NCBI GenBank assembly: GCA_024305405.1
Contig: JAKNDB010000087.1
Location: 9,116,501-9,180,500, forward strand
Length of the DNA stretch: 64,000 nucleotides
Direction: 5' to 3'
Source of the DNA: Dirofilaria immitis
Lineage: Eukaryota > Nematoda > Chromadorea > Rhabditida > Onchocercidae
In this document: in pieces, positions 36,513-50,088 of the stretch
How positions within the stretch are numbered: position 1 is the first letter of the stretch
Layout: each line of letters begins with the position of its first letter
Notes under the pieces: model-generated
The model's database searches: none
Told to the model about the DNA's origin: nothing
What the model saw: the letters and a program-made list of their open reading frames with translations, nothing else
Position numbers and translations under genes: made by a program

Positions 36513-38592
36513 ATGTATATTTTAAGAATTTTGTTTCCTTAGAATTAACTTCTCGAACTCTCAGAATTTAGAAGAGCAAATGCAATTGTATAAAAAACTT
36601 CATACTGATTTATCTTTATGGAAAAGGTATCGATCAACTATAATCATAAATTATTGTAATTAATTTATTCTAAATATATTAAACATATAGGCTTATTTTT
36701 TCCTCACATTTGTGATCAATTTGTATGAAATTGATTGATTGATAGCATTAAGTTTTATTCAAATTAAATTGTCATTTATATCGCAATTTAATTTTCTCAT
36801 AAAATATTTTTATAATTATTTAATTTATTGATATAATAAAAACAAAACAATTCGTTATCTAAGATTAAACCAATTATTATTACTTTTTCAAAAAACAAAC
36901 AAACTATTTGTTTGAAACTTTGTTTTTAATTTTGGGAAAAAATCAACGAAAAAAGAACAAAAGAAATAGAAACTAGTTTGAAGTGGAAATCTATTCGAAA
37001 ATATAATAAATAAAACCCTTTCGAACTTTAGTAATTCAAAAAAAATTGTTATAAAATTCAAGTTGATGTTGATATTTTCTGCGGGTATTTTAGCTAAACC
37101 GGTTTTCAGTAATCCGGAATTAAAAACAGGATAAGTAGCAAATTGTAGCATTAAATTAGTTAAACAAGATGACTTGTGATATTTTTGTATTAATTTAATT
37201 TTAATATGTGCTTATACAAATGGACTATTTACTAATTGATAATCGATATTAATAAAAAACTATTAACAGTAATTATCATTATCATTATCGCTACGACAAT
37301 AATTTCCTGCAAATTTAAAATAGTTTAAACAAAAATTTTAAATTAAATTTAGAGAAAGTAAAACTATTTACTATTCTTTAATCTGTTTAAATATTGAGCA
37401 ATATTAAGTTTCTAATTTTTATTCATTTTATTATTGTTTTCAAAAATTGTTTGAATTTATTCTTTTGGAAATTAACTAATACAATCAAATTATTGTTTAA
37501 TTATCTTGTGCTTATTAATTCCAATATATTATGATATTAATTTTTCATGAAATAATAAAGTAATGAATTTGATAAGAATTAAATATATCCAATAAGATTA
37601 ATATTTTATCAATCAAAACAATGTATGTCTTTATTTGGTAGAAAATTTTTTATTACTAATAATCAAATAAATATTATTTCGAAGACATCGTAATTCTACA
37701 ACGATAACCATGATATCAAATCATGGAAATGCAGTCAAAACCGTAAAATATGGTCATATATTTGAATAAAACTTAATTTAAACTCAATTCATTTATTATC
37801 ATGAAATATTCTAGCAAGTAAAATATTTCATGATTAGTTTAATTTAAAAGAAATCTAAAATCTAAAAGGGCATGATTAATTAATGCATAGAGTAAATTGT
37901 AATTAAATTTCAATTTAAAATTCCATAATAAAATAGGTATTGTTATGCTTTTTTATTTGCTATTAAAAATAAGTGATATATTGAAATTAATATTTATTTC
38001 CTACATATTATTAAATAGTAAATAAATTAGGAAAATGATATTCTTAAAGCTATTTGAAATTTTAATTTAATGAAGAAGATATTCGATATATTTTATAAAA
38101 ATTATATTATATTTGATTTAAAGGAAAATTAGAAGAAAAAAAGAAATCAATTTACTATGTATTAATAAAATATTATCACCAATTTACAGAATTGATCTGT
38201 TGACCTATTTCATTGAGAGAGATGGTAATAGTAACTGACCTGAATCGTGTATCATAATTATCACGAGAAGAGAAACGAATGATGAATTTAATATCCCGAA
38301 TTATTTTAACTATTAATCTAATGAACAAATGATGTTGTTGTTGTTTTTTCAATAAAGAATGTTGTTGTTGTTGTTATTTGAAACAAATATGATAAATAAT
38401 AGTCTAATCTATGTTTTAACTTATCTACTACTTTTCCCATTCATTCTCGATGAATTAATCCTTTTCCCAAAATAATTTCCTTCTGATTTGTTATTGCTTT
38501 GACGTATAAAATAAAATTTTTGCATTAAAAAAACGAGAAAAAACAAATAATGAAAGAAAAATATTTTATTCTTTCTTTCGTCTTTCATTTCA

Positions 38593-38596
<4 letters not shown>

Positions 38597-38669
<73 letters not shown>
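38597..38669. repeat. (AAT)n microsatellite
   Basis: About 24 units of AAT, followed by an imperfect TTG/ATT trinucleotide region to about 38800. Confidence 0.9.
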
Positions 38670-38671
<2 letters not shown>

Positions 38672-38802
38672 TGTTGCTCCTATTGTTCTTGTTATTGCTG
38701 TTGTTGTTACTATTGTTTGTTACCGCTATTTTATTATTGTTATTACTATTATTATTGTTATTGCAGTTGTTGTTGTCGTTGTTATCGTTTTTGTTATTGA
38801 TG
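38670..38802. repeat. Imperfect (TTG/TTA)n region
   Basis: Diverged trinucleotide repeats of the TTG, TTA and CTA kind, continuous with the AAT tract. Confidence 0.7.
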
Positions 38803-39837
38803 CAATCAATATTATTCGAAATTTTTAACGAATTCTATAAAGTGAGATAAGTCTATGATAAGACCAATTAAGTTTAACAAATGAGATAAATTAATTAATG
38901 ATAAGATTTGTTAAATCTCAAATAGTTATCGATTTTAAAATCTATAGATTAAATTAAAATAACTTTTTAAATGATTATATTTTAATTGATCATTTCAAGT
39001 TATATGTCAGTTATTGATTGATTTTAGTAATTATTGATTGATTGGTCATAATACTTTAATTTTTTCAAAATTAATATGCGATGGAAGAGACGGAATAATA
39101 CTGAAGCAAATTTTGGCATAACTTTCTCTTCTTTTTTCTTCCTCCATTTATCTATCTATTCGCTCCCTCCCTTTCTCTCCCTCTTTCTTTCTTTCTCTGC
39201 TGTTAAATAAGATCATATGACAAATTTCCTTAATATTTTCTTTACTTTGATATCAGAATTACAATGATAGCTTTAATCAGTGATACGATTATGGATGGAC
39301 ATACGACTTATAGATAAGTTCATAAGGTACGATAAAATATTGATAATCTGATAAGCTAGTGTTAAATCTGTTAGTCAGTGATAAGGTCGTTAATTTATCA
39401 AGTGAGACAAATCAACGATAAGATTAATTAAATCTATCAAATTAATCGATTTTAAAACCTATAGGAGAGTTCATTAAAAAAATTTGACTTATCCTTTCTA
39501 TTCCGAATGCTTGAGCATTTAAGCGATATACTTATTATTTGATCATAGATCATTCCATTTATTCTCCTGCCAAGAACTTATAGATAGTAATGAAGTGATC
39601 TATGATCGAATTTTCCAATCAATCTCGAAAAATATGATCTAAATGGATGAGTAACGAGAATAATTAATTGATAATCCGATAAGCTATGTTTTGTCAATAA
39701 ATAATAATTTTAGATATTAATTATATATATGTAATTTATAATTTAAAATGGGAAGAAATAATTTGAAGATGTTTTAATTTTATAATTTAAATAGCATTAT
39801 AGCTATTTAAATTATTACTTCTAATTAATTGAACAAT

Positions 39838-40060
39838 TTTTTCATAGGCTAAATTGATATTTCAAAACTTTACGTGAAGTATACGTGAAATTTCATTGAG
39901 TAATATTTTCATGGGTTAAATTGAATTTTCAAAACTTTACGTGAAGTATACGTGAAATTTCACTGAGTAATATTTTCATGAGTTAAATTGAATTTTCAAA
40001 ACTTTACGTGAAGTATACGTGAAATTTCACTGAGTAATATTTTCGTGGGTTAAATGAATT
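39838..40060. repeat. 67-bp tandem repeat, about 3.3 copies
   Basis: The unit core CAAAACTTTACGTGAAGTAT starts at 39863, 39930 and 39997, exactly 67 bp apart each time. Copies 2 and 3 differ by only a few bases; the first is slightly more diverged and a partial copy ends near 40060. Each unit contains ACGTGAA twice, around the palindrome GTATAC. Confidence 0.9.
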
Positions 40061-40378
40061 TACTGTGCATTGGAAATTTTTCTTTGTTTTAAAATAAAAT
40101 ACATATATGCAATTTCAGGTCGGGTTTTTACACGCATCACGTAACACATATATCACAACAATAACTTAATGTATCTGATGCGTTTATATACGTGTATTAT
40201 TGCGTATTCATGCGTATGAAAATTAAGCTGAAATTTCACATAGTATTTAAATACAATTTGAAACAAAGGAAAATTTCAAGTGCACATCAAATTCAATTCG
40301 AAAATTGATGATGAATTGTGGTATAATATATAGTTTGGGGGTATTATTCTAATATGTATTATATATGTGGGTAACGTA

Positions 40379-40505
40379 TCTATGTATGTATGTATGTATG
40401 TATGTATGTATGCATGTATGTATGTATGTTGTATATACGTGTATGTATGTGTATATGTGTGTATGTATCTATATATGTATATGTATATGTATTTGTGGGT
40501 AGTGT
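40379..40505. repeat. (TATG)n-type microsatellite
   Basis: TGTATGTA repeats grading into TATGTGTA variants. Both strands give spurious Tyr/Ile/His/Thr ORFs. Confidence 0.85.
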
Positions 40506-41890
40506 ATGTAGTGTGAATTAAAATAAAAGTCACATCGTAATGGCAGGAGGATTCAAAATCAGAGATCAAACAAAGTCCGGAGGCAGATCAAAGCATTTGT
40601 GTCTTTATCTATCCATATCTGTATGTGTATATTTGTGTCTTTATCTATCTATATCTGTATGTGTATATCTGTGTGTGAGCATGTATGTGTGTATGTCAAC
40701 CTCTACTATCACTAGGGAGTTCATATTTTACCTATGATTGGTAGATAATATCCATAAATCAATGTCAACATATCACATTTTATCTGTTTGATTACCTGAT
40801 TTGCGTCATCTAAAAATTTACGTCATTTTACGCTATCCATCAATCAATACCAATCTTGTATTTAATATAATGTGATGCAATTTAAATATGAAAAAAAAAC
40901 ATTGAATATTGATATCTATCTTTCGATCAAGTTTTATTTATTTACCTACAGATTTACCTGTAATTTAGTTGTGAAATTGAAAAGATTTAAGAGGTGGGAT
41001 GGATTGATTATTGATTTCTTCATTATTCTCATATTATATCGTATGTATATATGGTTATAGTATTTGAATGAAATTTATGAAGGAAAGAAAAATTTATTGA
41101 TGTAAAAATTAAATTAACAGTTTCGATAATTTATATATAAATTTGATTCTTTTAAATTTCTTATATATATTATCTCATTAGCCGCCAAGAAATACTAATT
41201 ATATTTAAAAATATCAAATAATTCATTTATTATTGGTGTCATTTTCAATGTTTAAAAGCGATCTGTAAAATTAAAATTTGATAATTTTGTAGGAATGAAA
41301 TTTAAAAGAATTAAATTTTTCAATAAATTTTTAATTGTAATTTTCGCAATTTTATTTTTCATGCAAAAACCGTCGCAAATTTCAATAACATTGCCATACA
41401 TTTTACTGCATGAAATATATCATACAGTATGCAATTTAGTATAATTATAATTGAAATTTATATATTTCTCTGAAATTTGCGCTGCGCGAGTTATTTCATT
41501 TCGTCAACTGTTTTTTTTTTATTCAGGTATTTCCACAGTTTTGCATTTCCTAATCAATTCAATAAAATGTATGCTTAGAATGATCGATTGAAAATTTGAA
41601 AATAATATTGTTGAAAAATTATTTTCTACTTGCAGTGGTGTTAACCAATAATCACAGTCAGACAGTAATTTCTGTCTGCTGATACGAAAGAAGAGGACAA
41701 CAGCGGAAAAGAAGAAGCGTAACAGTCTACTAACAGTATTTTTATTTTATTTGTAAATAATTGTCTATCATATTATATTCGAAAGCCATTCGAGAGTATA
41801 TATCCATCGACAAATTTCAAGCAAAATCTAGAAAAGCGACAATCAAAAAAAAAAAAAAAAAGCAAGCAATTTAGCAAGATCGATCCGATA

Positions 41891-44800
41891 ATGTCAACAC
41901 TTCGTAATATCAGCTATCCAGCGGAGTACGTATTAATTTATTATTCTATTCGATTTATGATTCAAATTTCTTCCCTAATCATATGAATTAAATTTCATGT
42001 AAATTTCGAAACTATTGTGAAATCTTTGAAGATTTTATTCACTACATTGTATCCAGCTTTAATCTATTCCACATGTATATTTACTTAATCTACAGAATTC
42101 TCAATATATATTTTGATTTGTATAAGAATATAGATAACATACAAAATTAATAACCTAATCTACTCTATGATTCGATATCACTTATAAAAATTCCAAAAAT
42201 TTCATTGGCCAGAATAAATTCTAGAATAATCTTCGTGATATCGAAAAATATTCCAATTTTATATATATGTAGTTCTTAAGTTTTATGATTTTCTGGGGAG
42301 GTACTTATTTTTGAGATTAAAAAGAAATTTCTTCCTTGCCGAAATTTATATTTTATCACTTTATATTGTGATAAATGATATAAAACATTTAAAACAAAAT
42401 CTGTCCATCACACAAAAATAGTCAATATTCATTTATAGATTAATACATTCCTTTTTCGAAATAATAGAGCAGTAAGACAAATACTTCATTTAATCTATTT
42501 TACTTAAGCATCCTAATACTTCACTTCACAGCCTCTTAGCTAAGATCAAAGTATAGTATCTGTTCTTATCTGCTTAATGTTTGATATGTGATTAGTCGAT
42601 CACTTCGAGATTATCGTATTTTTGAAATGAGATTTTCTCATTTCTTAGATAATAAAGAAAAGGGAATAAAATAATTGCTTTTTTAAATCATTATTTTTTA
42701 CAGGATACTTTCTAGTTCACATGCATATTTACGTCCACCATCAGCATTAAGTTTGCCATCCAATAGTGGTGATTCTGGTTTCTTGCCATCAAGATATGGT
42801 AGCGCAACTGCTTCAACAACTAATAGCCATGCTGGAATTAGGTAATTGATAGATAAATGCATAATCCATTTTTGTTTATTCAAATACATAGATTAGATGT
42901 TTCATTATATTTTTAATTGAAAATTTTATCATTACTTAAAAAAATAATGTCAAGTATCATAAAATGAAAATCGGCAAATGATTTTCCCTCTAATTTATTG
43001 TTCATAAAATTAATCCATAAATTCAGTACAATTTAAATCAATTTTAGTTCTACTTCCCGCAATACATCCGTTGGCTCATCACCAATACCAACTGAACAAG
43101 ATATTGATCAAGTGTTACGTAAAGCAGTCGAATTGTTAACGCTAAGAAACGAAGCGCTTAAGTAATAATTTGCTAATTTGTTCATATATGATAAAATGAA
43201 ATTTTTAACATTGTGAAAAGAGCAAAAGCAACGATATGCGATGACAAATAGATGAAAAATAAGCAGTGGTAATAAAAAAAGAATTCAAAGTTATATCTAA
43301 ATTGATGAAAGAAAAGATTGATTGATTAACTGATTGCGGACTTTTCCTCGCATTATTTCTTTTCGATTTAATTATTTCAATTATTTTATCTTTGGGAAAA
43401 ATTTGAGTGAAATAATTCCCTCCTTCACATTTTGCACCTTTATGTCGATCAGAATCATCGCTAATGACTTTCGCAAATTCAGAAGCAGTAGCTTCTCGGC
43501 ACAGTCTTAAATTTTCATCTTTTAGTTTTTATCGAAAGCTTTTTCGCTTTTCTTTTTTCCTCTTTTCCCTGTTCTTTGGCACAATATGAATCTTTCAAAT
43601 GATGGTCATGAATTTTTCTGAGTTTGCAGAATTACTTTAAAACAGAATTGTCAATCTTTGTTATTAGCCTTACTGAATATGGTATTCATAAAATTTTTAA
43701 TAATGCGATGAGTAAGTTATAAGAGTTCAAACAACCTTAATTAATAATTTGATGAAAATAGCGATGAAATAGATCGACCATAACAAACCTTCTATGCGAT
43801 ACATATATTTTCTGTGAGGTACAAGTTATGATATCTGCGTATTCTCTTTTTATTAAAATTTTTATTTTTAAAAGATCTTTCCTGGTACAAATTAGAAAAA
43901 AATTTCTAGATATCAATTGTTTTTAAAAGAATTTTCCTATTGCCTTTAATTGTGTATTTTATAGACATACTGCTCCTTCATTACAACTTACTGATGCTCG
44001 ATACCTTAGCAGTATTTCTGGTTTTTGCGATTTCAGTACAACAAATTCTACAACAAATGATGTTGCATCATATGAAAAGTTAGAACTAATTGTTATTTTG
44101 CTTTTTTTGAAATTTGACTCAGAAAAAACTGGATGGAAAGGACTACCTCTATCTTATCATTTATTTCCAGTTTTATTCAAGTATAGAATACTAGAGCCGA
44201 GATTATGTTAATAACATGGCTGAAAATTTGAGGAATTGTTTTCCATCAGAATTACTTTATTGTATTTATTGGAACCGCAAAGCGAAAATAGAATTTCTAG
44301 GATGATAATTTTGTTTGTTAATGGCTTTGACTGTTAAAGAAGAAAGAATTAAAGATATCGAACAATTTTTTTTGATATTGTTTTCATTTTTATGTATTTT
44401 ATGGTAGTTATTACACACAGTATCATTTCACGGCGATAATTGTTCTCACTTTTTCTCCTTATTTTCAAATCTTTTAGACAACAAACGAATCATTCACGAT
44501 CGAAACGTTTACCATGTTTTGCGCGTAAATCATCAAAACCAGAGAGTTATAAAACAGTAATATTTTTTCTTTATTTTGTAATAAATAAAAGATCCTTTTC
44601 TCAGTTTTGTGTTTTTATGCGATACAAAGATAAAATTGCTTACTAAAAAAATCAGGACGAGGAGATTGATTTCATTTTTATGTATTTTATGGTAGTTATT
44701 GCATACAATATCATGTTCATAACAAGGAAAAATTAAGGGTAATAATATTCTATGCTGCTAAATCTTAATTGAGAGTTAATATAATAAGTTAAATAATAGC

Positions 44801-46322
44801 TTATTTCCTATATTATTCGGATTTTGAAGCTAAAGTAATTTATTTCTATATGGATGTGACCTGATTATGTATTAAGATACAGTCATCTTTTTTTTTAATA
44901 TTGATAAATTCATTAAACACTGATTGACCGTTCCTTTTATAGGGACGTCCCTTGCTATTTGTATTTTCATCTTCCTTTTGATCTTAATTTAATTCAGTTT
45001 TTTTTGTCTTTATTTTCTGCTGTTTAATGCTTTTTTTCTAACTGAAGGTAATGTGCCAAGCATGGCTTGAAAGTGGAATATGCAATTTTGCGGAGAATTG
45101 TCGTTTCGCTCATGGTGAAGAAGAGTTGCGTCCTTGCAAGTATGTATTTGTTTCAATTTATTACTATTACTAAGACTAACATTTATTGATACAGTTGTTT
45201 TCTCTATCATACAAATTTTTTTGTTAGATTACCGACGAAAAATCCTAAATACAAGACAAAATTGTGCGACAAATACACAATGGCTGGTCTTTGTCCATAT
45301 GGTGATCGTTGTCTGTTCATTCACCCAGAAGCGTCGAATGCATCAAATCCATATATACGTCCTGATCGAGTATGTTTTCATATTCCAAATTTGTGTATAT
45401 TATGCTGATTGATCATATTATATCAGTCTTGAAAATATTTGTAAGAATATAAATGATTTTCTGAAACTGATCTGCGTGAATCCAACTCTATCAGGCTAAT
45501 TATTACATATAGCTGGTATTTTATAAATGAATTTTAGTATTTGAAAATGCAACGCGAACGTACTCTTCTGGCATCCATTAACAATTTCAATTCGGAAACT
45601 CCACAGATATCATTGTCGAATTGTGCGACAAATCGTCCACCGCCATCTTGGCCACTTGAGTCACCTGCGTTTTTTCTGCTCATCGTGATCTGGATGAATT
45701 ACTTAAATTACAGTATTTTGCTGAAAATGTGAAGCCATTATTTAAAGATGCAGAAGAAATTTTAGGTTAGTATTAATGTTTTGGAAATTATATCATTCTT
45801 TATGAATTAAAGTTGGTCATAGTAAATTTAATCACTGCTCATCACCAGGTGCAATGAATCAGATCATAATAAAAATTGATTCCGATAAATTCATTTATTA
45901 TCAGAATTGATTTCTATCCTGTCTATAAATCGATTATAAACTCTTTTTATCATGATGTACTTGAAATCATGGTATATCTGAATGCATTTTTAAATGTATT
46001 TTCTCTTCCCAGATAAGCTCTTTTTTAAGCTACAAAAAGTTTGGATCACACATTCGTTCTTAGCGACATTACCAATCAGACTGCAGTATCGGTCCAAGCG
46101 ACACCGAATACTGTCTTATCTGCTAGTAGCTCGAAGGTAAGTGTCGCAGCACATGATAGCCCAGATTCCGGCATTTCACTTCATGATTATGAAAGACCCA
46201 CATTGCGTACAATTGTTACTCCACAATCCGATATGCTGACATCATCAGATTATCCATTTCAATTCGCTATTCATGCTGATAATCTTGCACGCTCATTGGC
46301 ATGTGAATTCAAAGTTGATTAA
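41891..46322 (+). CDS. Tandem CCCH zinc-finger RNA-binding protein, POS-1/MEX-like
   Basis: Probable cytoplasmic mRNA-binding regulator; in C. elegans such proteins control maternal mRNAs in germ line and embryo. Exons: 41891-41925, 42704-42841, 43048-43161, 43965-44078, 44478-44556, 45048-45139, 45228-45369, 45538-45765, 46030-46322. They give about 411 residues. Finger 1 is C163-x8-C172-x5-C178-x3-H182 within CQAWLESGICNFAENCRFAH, preceded by SYKT. Finger 2 is C204-x8-C213-x5-C219-x3-H223 within CDKYTMAGLCPYGDRCLFIH, preceded by KYKT. The YKT lead-ins are the family hallmark, and KYKTKLCDK resembles POS-1. The N-terminus is Ser/Pro/Thr-rich and probably disordered. The exon at 45538-45765 shifts frame at a six-T run (45670-45675); one more T restores AHRDLDELLKLQYFAENV and the splice phase. 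I cannot choose between POS-1, MEX and OMA orthology. Confidence 0.88.
44383..44714. repeat. Direct repeats flanking exon 5 of the CCCH gene
   Basis: Near-identical ~45-bp copies at 44383-44427 and 44670-44714 share CATTTTTATGTATTTTATGG, TAGTTATT and TATCAT. They lie in the introns either side of the exon 44478-44556. They could mark an old duplication or an insertion footprint. Confidence 0.7.
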
Positions 46323-48014
46323 AAGATAAGAAGCAGCGGCCTTGAAACTGTCCACTATTATTTGTTAAATAATCTTTTGGGTAAGCTTGTTTCAAAATTT
46401 TGTTGTTCATAAACAGCAATTCATTTCAAAATTATATTTATAAAACATAGTTTCTGAATTTGTTCAAAATCTAACTCCAAATTTAGATTTTTGAATTGAG
46501 ATTTTACTGAAGATTTACCACAGATTTTTTTGATTACATGTTCGATTTTTGAAATTTTATATAGTGTATGCATATATATGTATTTTCTGTTTTTGTAAGC
46601 AGGTATTACAAAACCGGTGATTTGATTGAATTTGTACCATGTTAAATGGCATGAGTATGTATTAGTGATGCTTTAGAAGCAGGGTTATAATCTTAGATCA
46701 GCTCGAAATAGTCTTTTTTATCTTCCCTGTTTCCAGATGCTATATGCAAATTTTCTTTTATATTATTAATTGTATTACTACTTTTATTACTGTCTTACCG
46801 TCTCGATACTTTTATTATCAAAGATTGAGAAGTTATAGAATCAGAAAAACTAGATTTTTGTATTTCGCTACCTTTATTTGTAATGATTTGAGTTATATAT
46901 ACCGTATAGTACATATAGAACCAATGTCTTTCGGATAATACTCTAGGATTTATTTGAATATATTTTGATAACATATATACAGTAGCATAACTATTAGAGG
47001 ACCAAATTATTCATGAATTTAATTTTATTATTGATATTTACATATCATAATTTGTAATGATTTCTGCTGGTATAATTTTATTTTTTATTTTTCCTATTAA
47101 ATTTTTATTTTTAAATCATATATACATATCCATCACATCGCTCTCTTACGGGTAGGTAAATTATGAGCATTAAAATATGAAATGCATAAATTTTATTTGA
47201 ATTTTCGAAAGTAGTTGAAGAATTTGAAATGATGTTGTCGAAGTTTTTTCGAAATTTTTGAGACTTTTTTTCCGAATTTTTAAATAAATTTTGCGATATT
47301 TAAACAAATTAAGATGTATCTTGGAGAAGATACATTTGCGAGAGTGCGGATGTCATGATTTTTTGGAAATTTGTGAAGTCATCTCAAATTTATATAAAAT
47401 TATTTGCTGCTAATAAGATGTACAGTAGATTTTACAAAAGTTTTACACAAATTGTAATAATTTGCCTATTTCTTTCTCTCATTTTTCTTCACTTTCCTTT
47501 TCCAATGCTTCGTTCCTTTGTGTCACACGTATTCTTTATCATAAACACTTAAAAGTTGTGACAACTTTTTCGATGTCTATGTTTCTGCAGAATTTCTTCT
47601 TATAAGAAGTTGTGAAATTTTTTCTTTTTTAAATGGTAGACATAGAATAATTAATTGGAGTGAAGAAAAAGTAGGCTGTCAAGAGAAATCACAATAAAAA
47701 ATTTTTTTCCAGTGACGACAGAAAGTTTAGGAAGTTTCTGGGGAAAATGAATTTTCTCTAAATGAAGTAGAAATTGTTAGGGTTTTAATTTTAGATTTTT
47801 TTCAAGATCTCACATTCCAACGATTCTCTTAGAAGGTCATTTTTGGCTTCAATTATCCGTTATAGAGGCAAAGCAAAGGATTTCTAAAATTGGACACAGA
47901 AAAAGTTTAGATTATTTTAATTTCGATAACCAATTATTCTCGTCTATACAGGCGTCGAATAAATTTATGCCAAATTACTTTTGAATATATATTTACGGAT
48001 AATAGTTATTTAAA

Positions 48015-48386
48015 ATGATATTGATAAGTGCTATATCGCCATCACTGGTGATTCTTGTGAATGATTCCTGTAATTTGTTTCACTTAAATAAAAATTTCTC
48101 GATACTGCTATCAATTTTAGTTATGGTACTGCCTATATTTTATTATAAGCTGTCATTGTGTTTGAATATTGTAAATTGTATGCGTCATTTTATGAAAACT
48201 TTCCTCTTTTCAATTTTTCTTTTCTCTATAGTATTCTTGCAAATTTTACTGCAATTGTTTGCGACACCAACTTACTATTTCACGATATTCGTATATGGTG
48301 CATCATTTTGCATTGCTTATGAAAGAAGATTTATTGAATTTTCATGGAAAATGCATTTTTACTTCTCATTTTTCAAAACCACATAA
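48015..48386 (+). other. Hydrophobic 123-codon ORF, doubtful
   Basis: Longest ORF in the window. It contains three or four strongly hydrophobic stretches (for example ILLSILVMVLPIFYYKLSLC and FLFSIFLFSIVFLQILLQLF). T-rich DNA readily gives such products by chance, and I see no family motif. About 290 bp downstream, TTTGCCTAG is followed by VIFNNEEEAAMMTNLGKNS-stop (48676-48735), which looks like a terminal exon. The two could belong to one membrane-protein gene, but this is speculation. Confidence 0.25.
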
Positions 48387-49439
48387 TATTCATACACACT
48401 TCTGAATTATAAATGTATTAAAACAGTTACAATTCATACAACTACATTACATATTCAGATTTTTCAAATTTATCATATATTACTTAATTGAATGGAATTT
48501 AGAATTTATTATTATTTATATTCGATTCTTTATCATTTATATCTGATTAATTTATTATTCATATTTTCATATTGCATCTAATAACACATACATATATTTT
48601 TTTATTTAATAATCAGTAGGTACTTTCAATAATGAATATAGAATTATGACTAAATTGTAAATTGTTTTGCCTAGGTCATCTTCAATAATGAAGAAGAAGC
48701 TGCTATGATGACTAATCTCGGGAAAAATTCGTGAAATTCATATTAGATTTCTTGCTAATGAATTGTGATATATATATAAGAGAAATATGACAAGGTAAAT
48801 GGAAATGTTTATCTGATATATGAAGCTATGTGATATCAATACTGATGCAAAAACTATCAACAGTGGCTTTGAAACGCAAAATTATCAGTTTGAATTTTTT
48901 AAAATTGCTTATAAAATTTGATTGGAAATCAATCAGTGAGTCAGTTATCACTGTAAATAATCACCAAAGAAAGAATTAAATGCTATCATTGATATCAAAT
49001 TTACATTAAATATTAATTATCCTAGAAAAATACCGATAAATTGAGATAACTATCGGAAAAGAAACTATTTATTGTTTAATTGAATTCCTTACTGATATTT
49101 AGTATTACTGAGGAAATGAATTAATCATTAGCAGAGGAATTCGTAAATTGCATAACGATATAGATAATTTAATGTGAAATCCCAATCTGCAAAATATTTA
49201 TTTATATACGAATGCGGGAAGGGTGTAATTTTTGATAATTTTAAAATAAAATATGATATATTACTGTAATTAAAATTTAATTGTTTTTAAGATTAAGTTC
49301 CGTTTGAAGTATTTCTCTATTCGAACTATTTTAGATAATTTTCAAATGTAGACATTTTCGAATAATAATACTTCGTCAGTTCAAGCAGTCAAACATAAGT
49401 CTATTATTTATGCATAAGTTTTGTTTACAAAACTATTGA

Positions 49440-49702
49440 TTAAAAAATGCACTAATATTTTATTAATATAATATTTTTAAAAAATGTATATTTTAATATT
49501 TTATTAAAAATGCACTAATATTTTAATATTTTATTAAAAATGCACTAATATTTTAAAAAATGCACTAATATTTTATTAAAAATAATAATATTTTATTATA
49601 TTTTATTAAAAATAATATTTTATATTTTTTTTCACTAATATTTTATTATATTTTATTAAAAATGCACTAATATTTTATTAAAAATGCACTAATATTTTAT
49701 TC
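49440..49702. repeat. AT-rich tandem repeat, ~23-bp unit
   Basis: AAAATGCACTAATATTTTAT is repeated irregularly about seven times, with deletions and expansions of the AT part. Confidence 0.8.
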
Positions 49703-49894
49703 TACTTTGATTTCGATAATGAATATGAATAATCAAATGAAATTATTTAAATGAGTAGAAAAATCAAATTTCAATTTAAAAATCTAAAATTGTCTTTATT
49801 AAGACATATTTGTCCCATAACAAAAATTAAATTATTAAATAATACAAAATGGATAGATAATCTATTTTGATAGCTGTAAACATATTATTCGCTG

Positions 49895-50088
<194 letters not shown>

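Larger units (their letters stand above)
25116..41890. other. Gene-poor, repeat-rich 16.8-kb interval
   Basis: No recognisable gene. Contents: coding-like fragments at 26040-26402 and 31318-31381, perfect hairpins at 32066-32099 and 33871-33917, many microsatellites, and a 67-bp tandem array at 39838-40060. The last few hundred bases before 41891 are the promoter and 5' UTR of the CCCH gene. A TTGCAG at about 41631-41636 could be an acceptor for a non-coding 5' exon. Confidence 0.55.

Noticed and set aside
40276..40737. Tyr/His/Thr-rich and Cys/Val/Tyr-rich ORFs
   Set aside because: Products of the TATG microsatellite; no homology or splice support.
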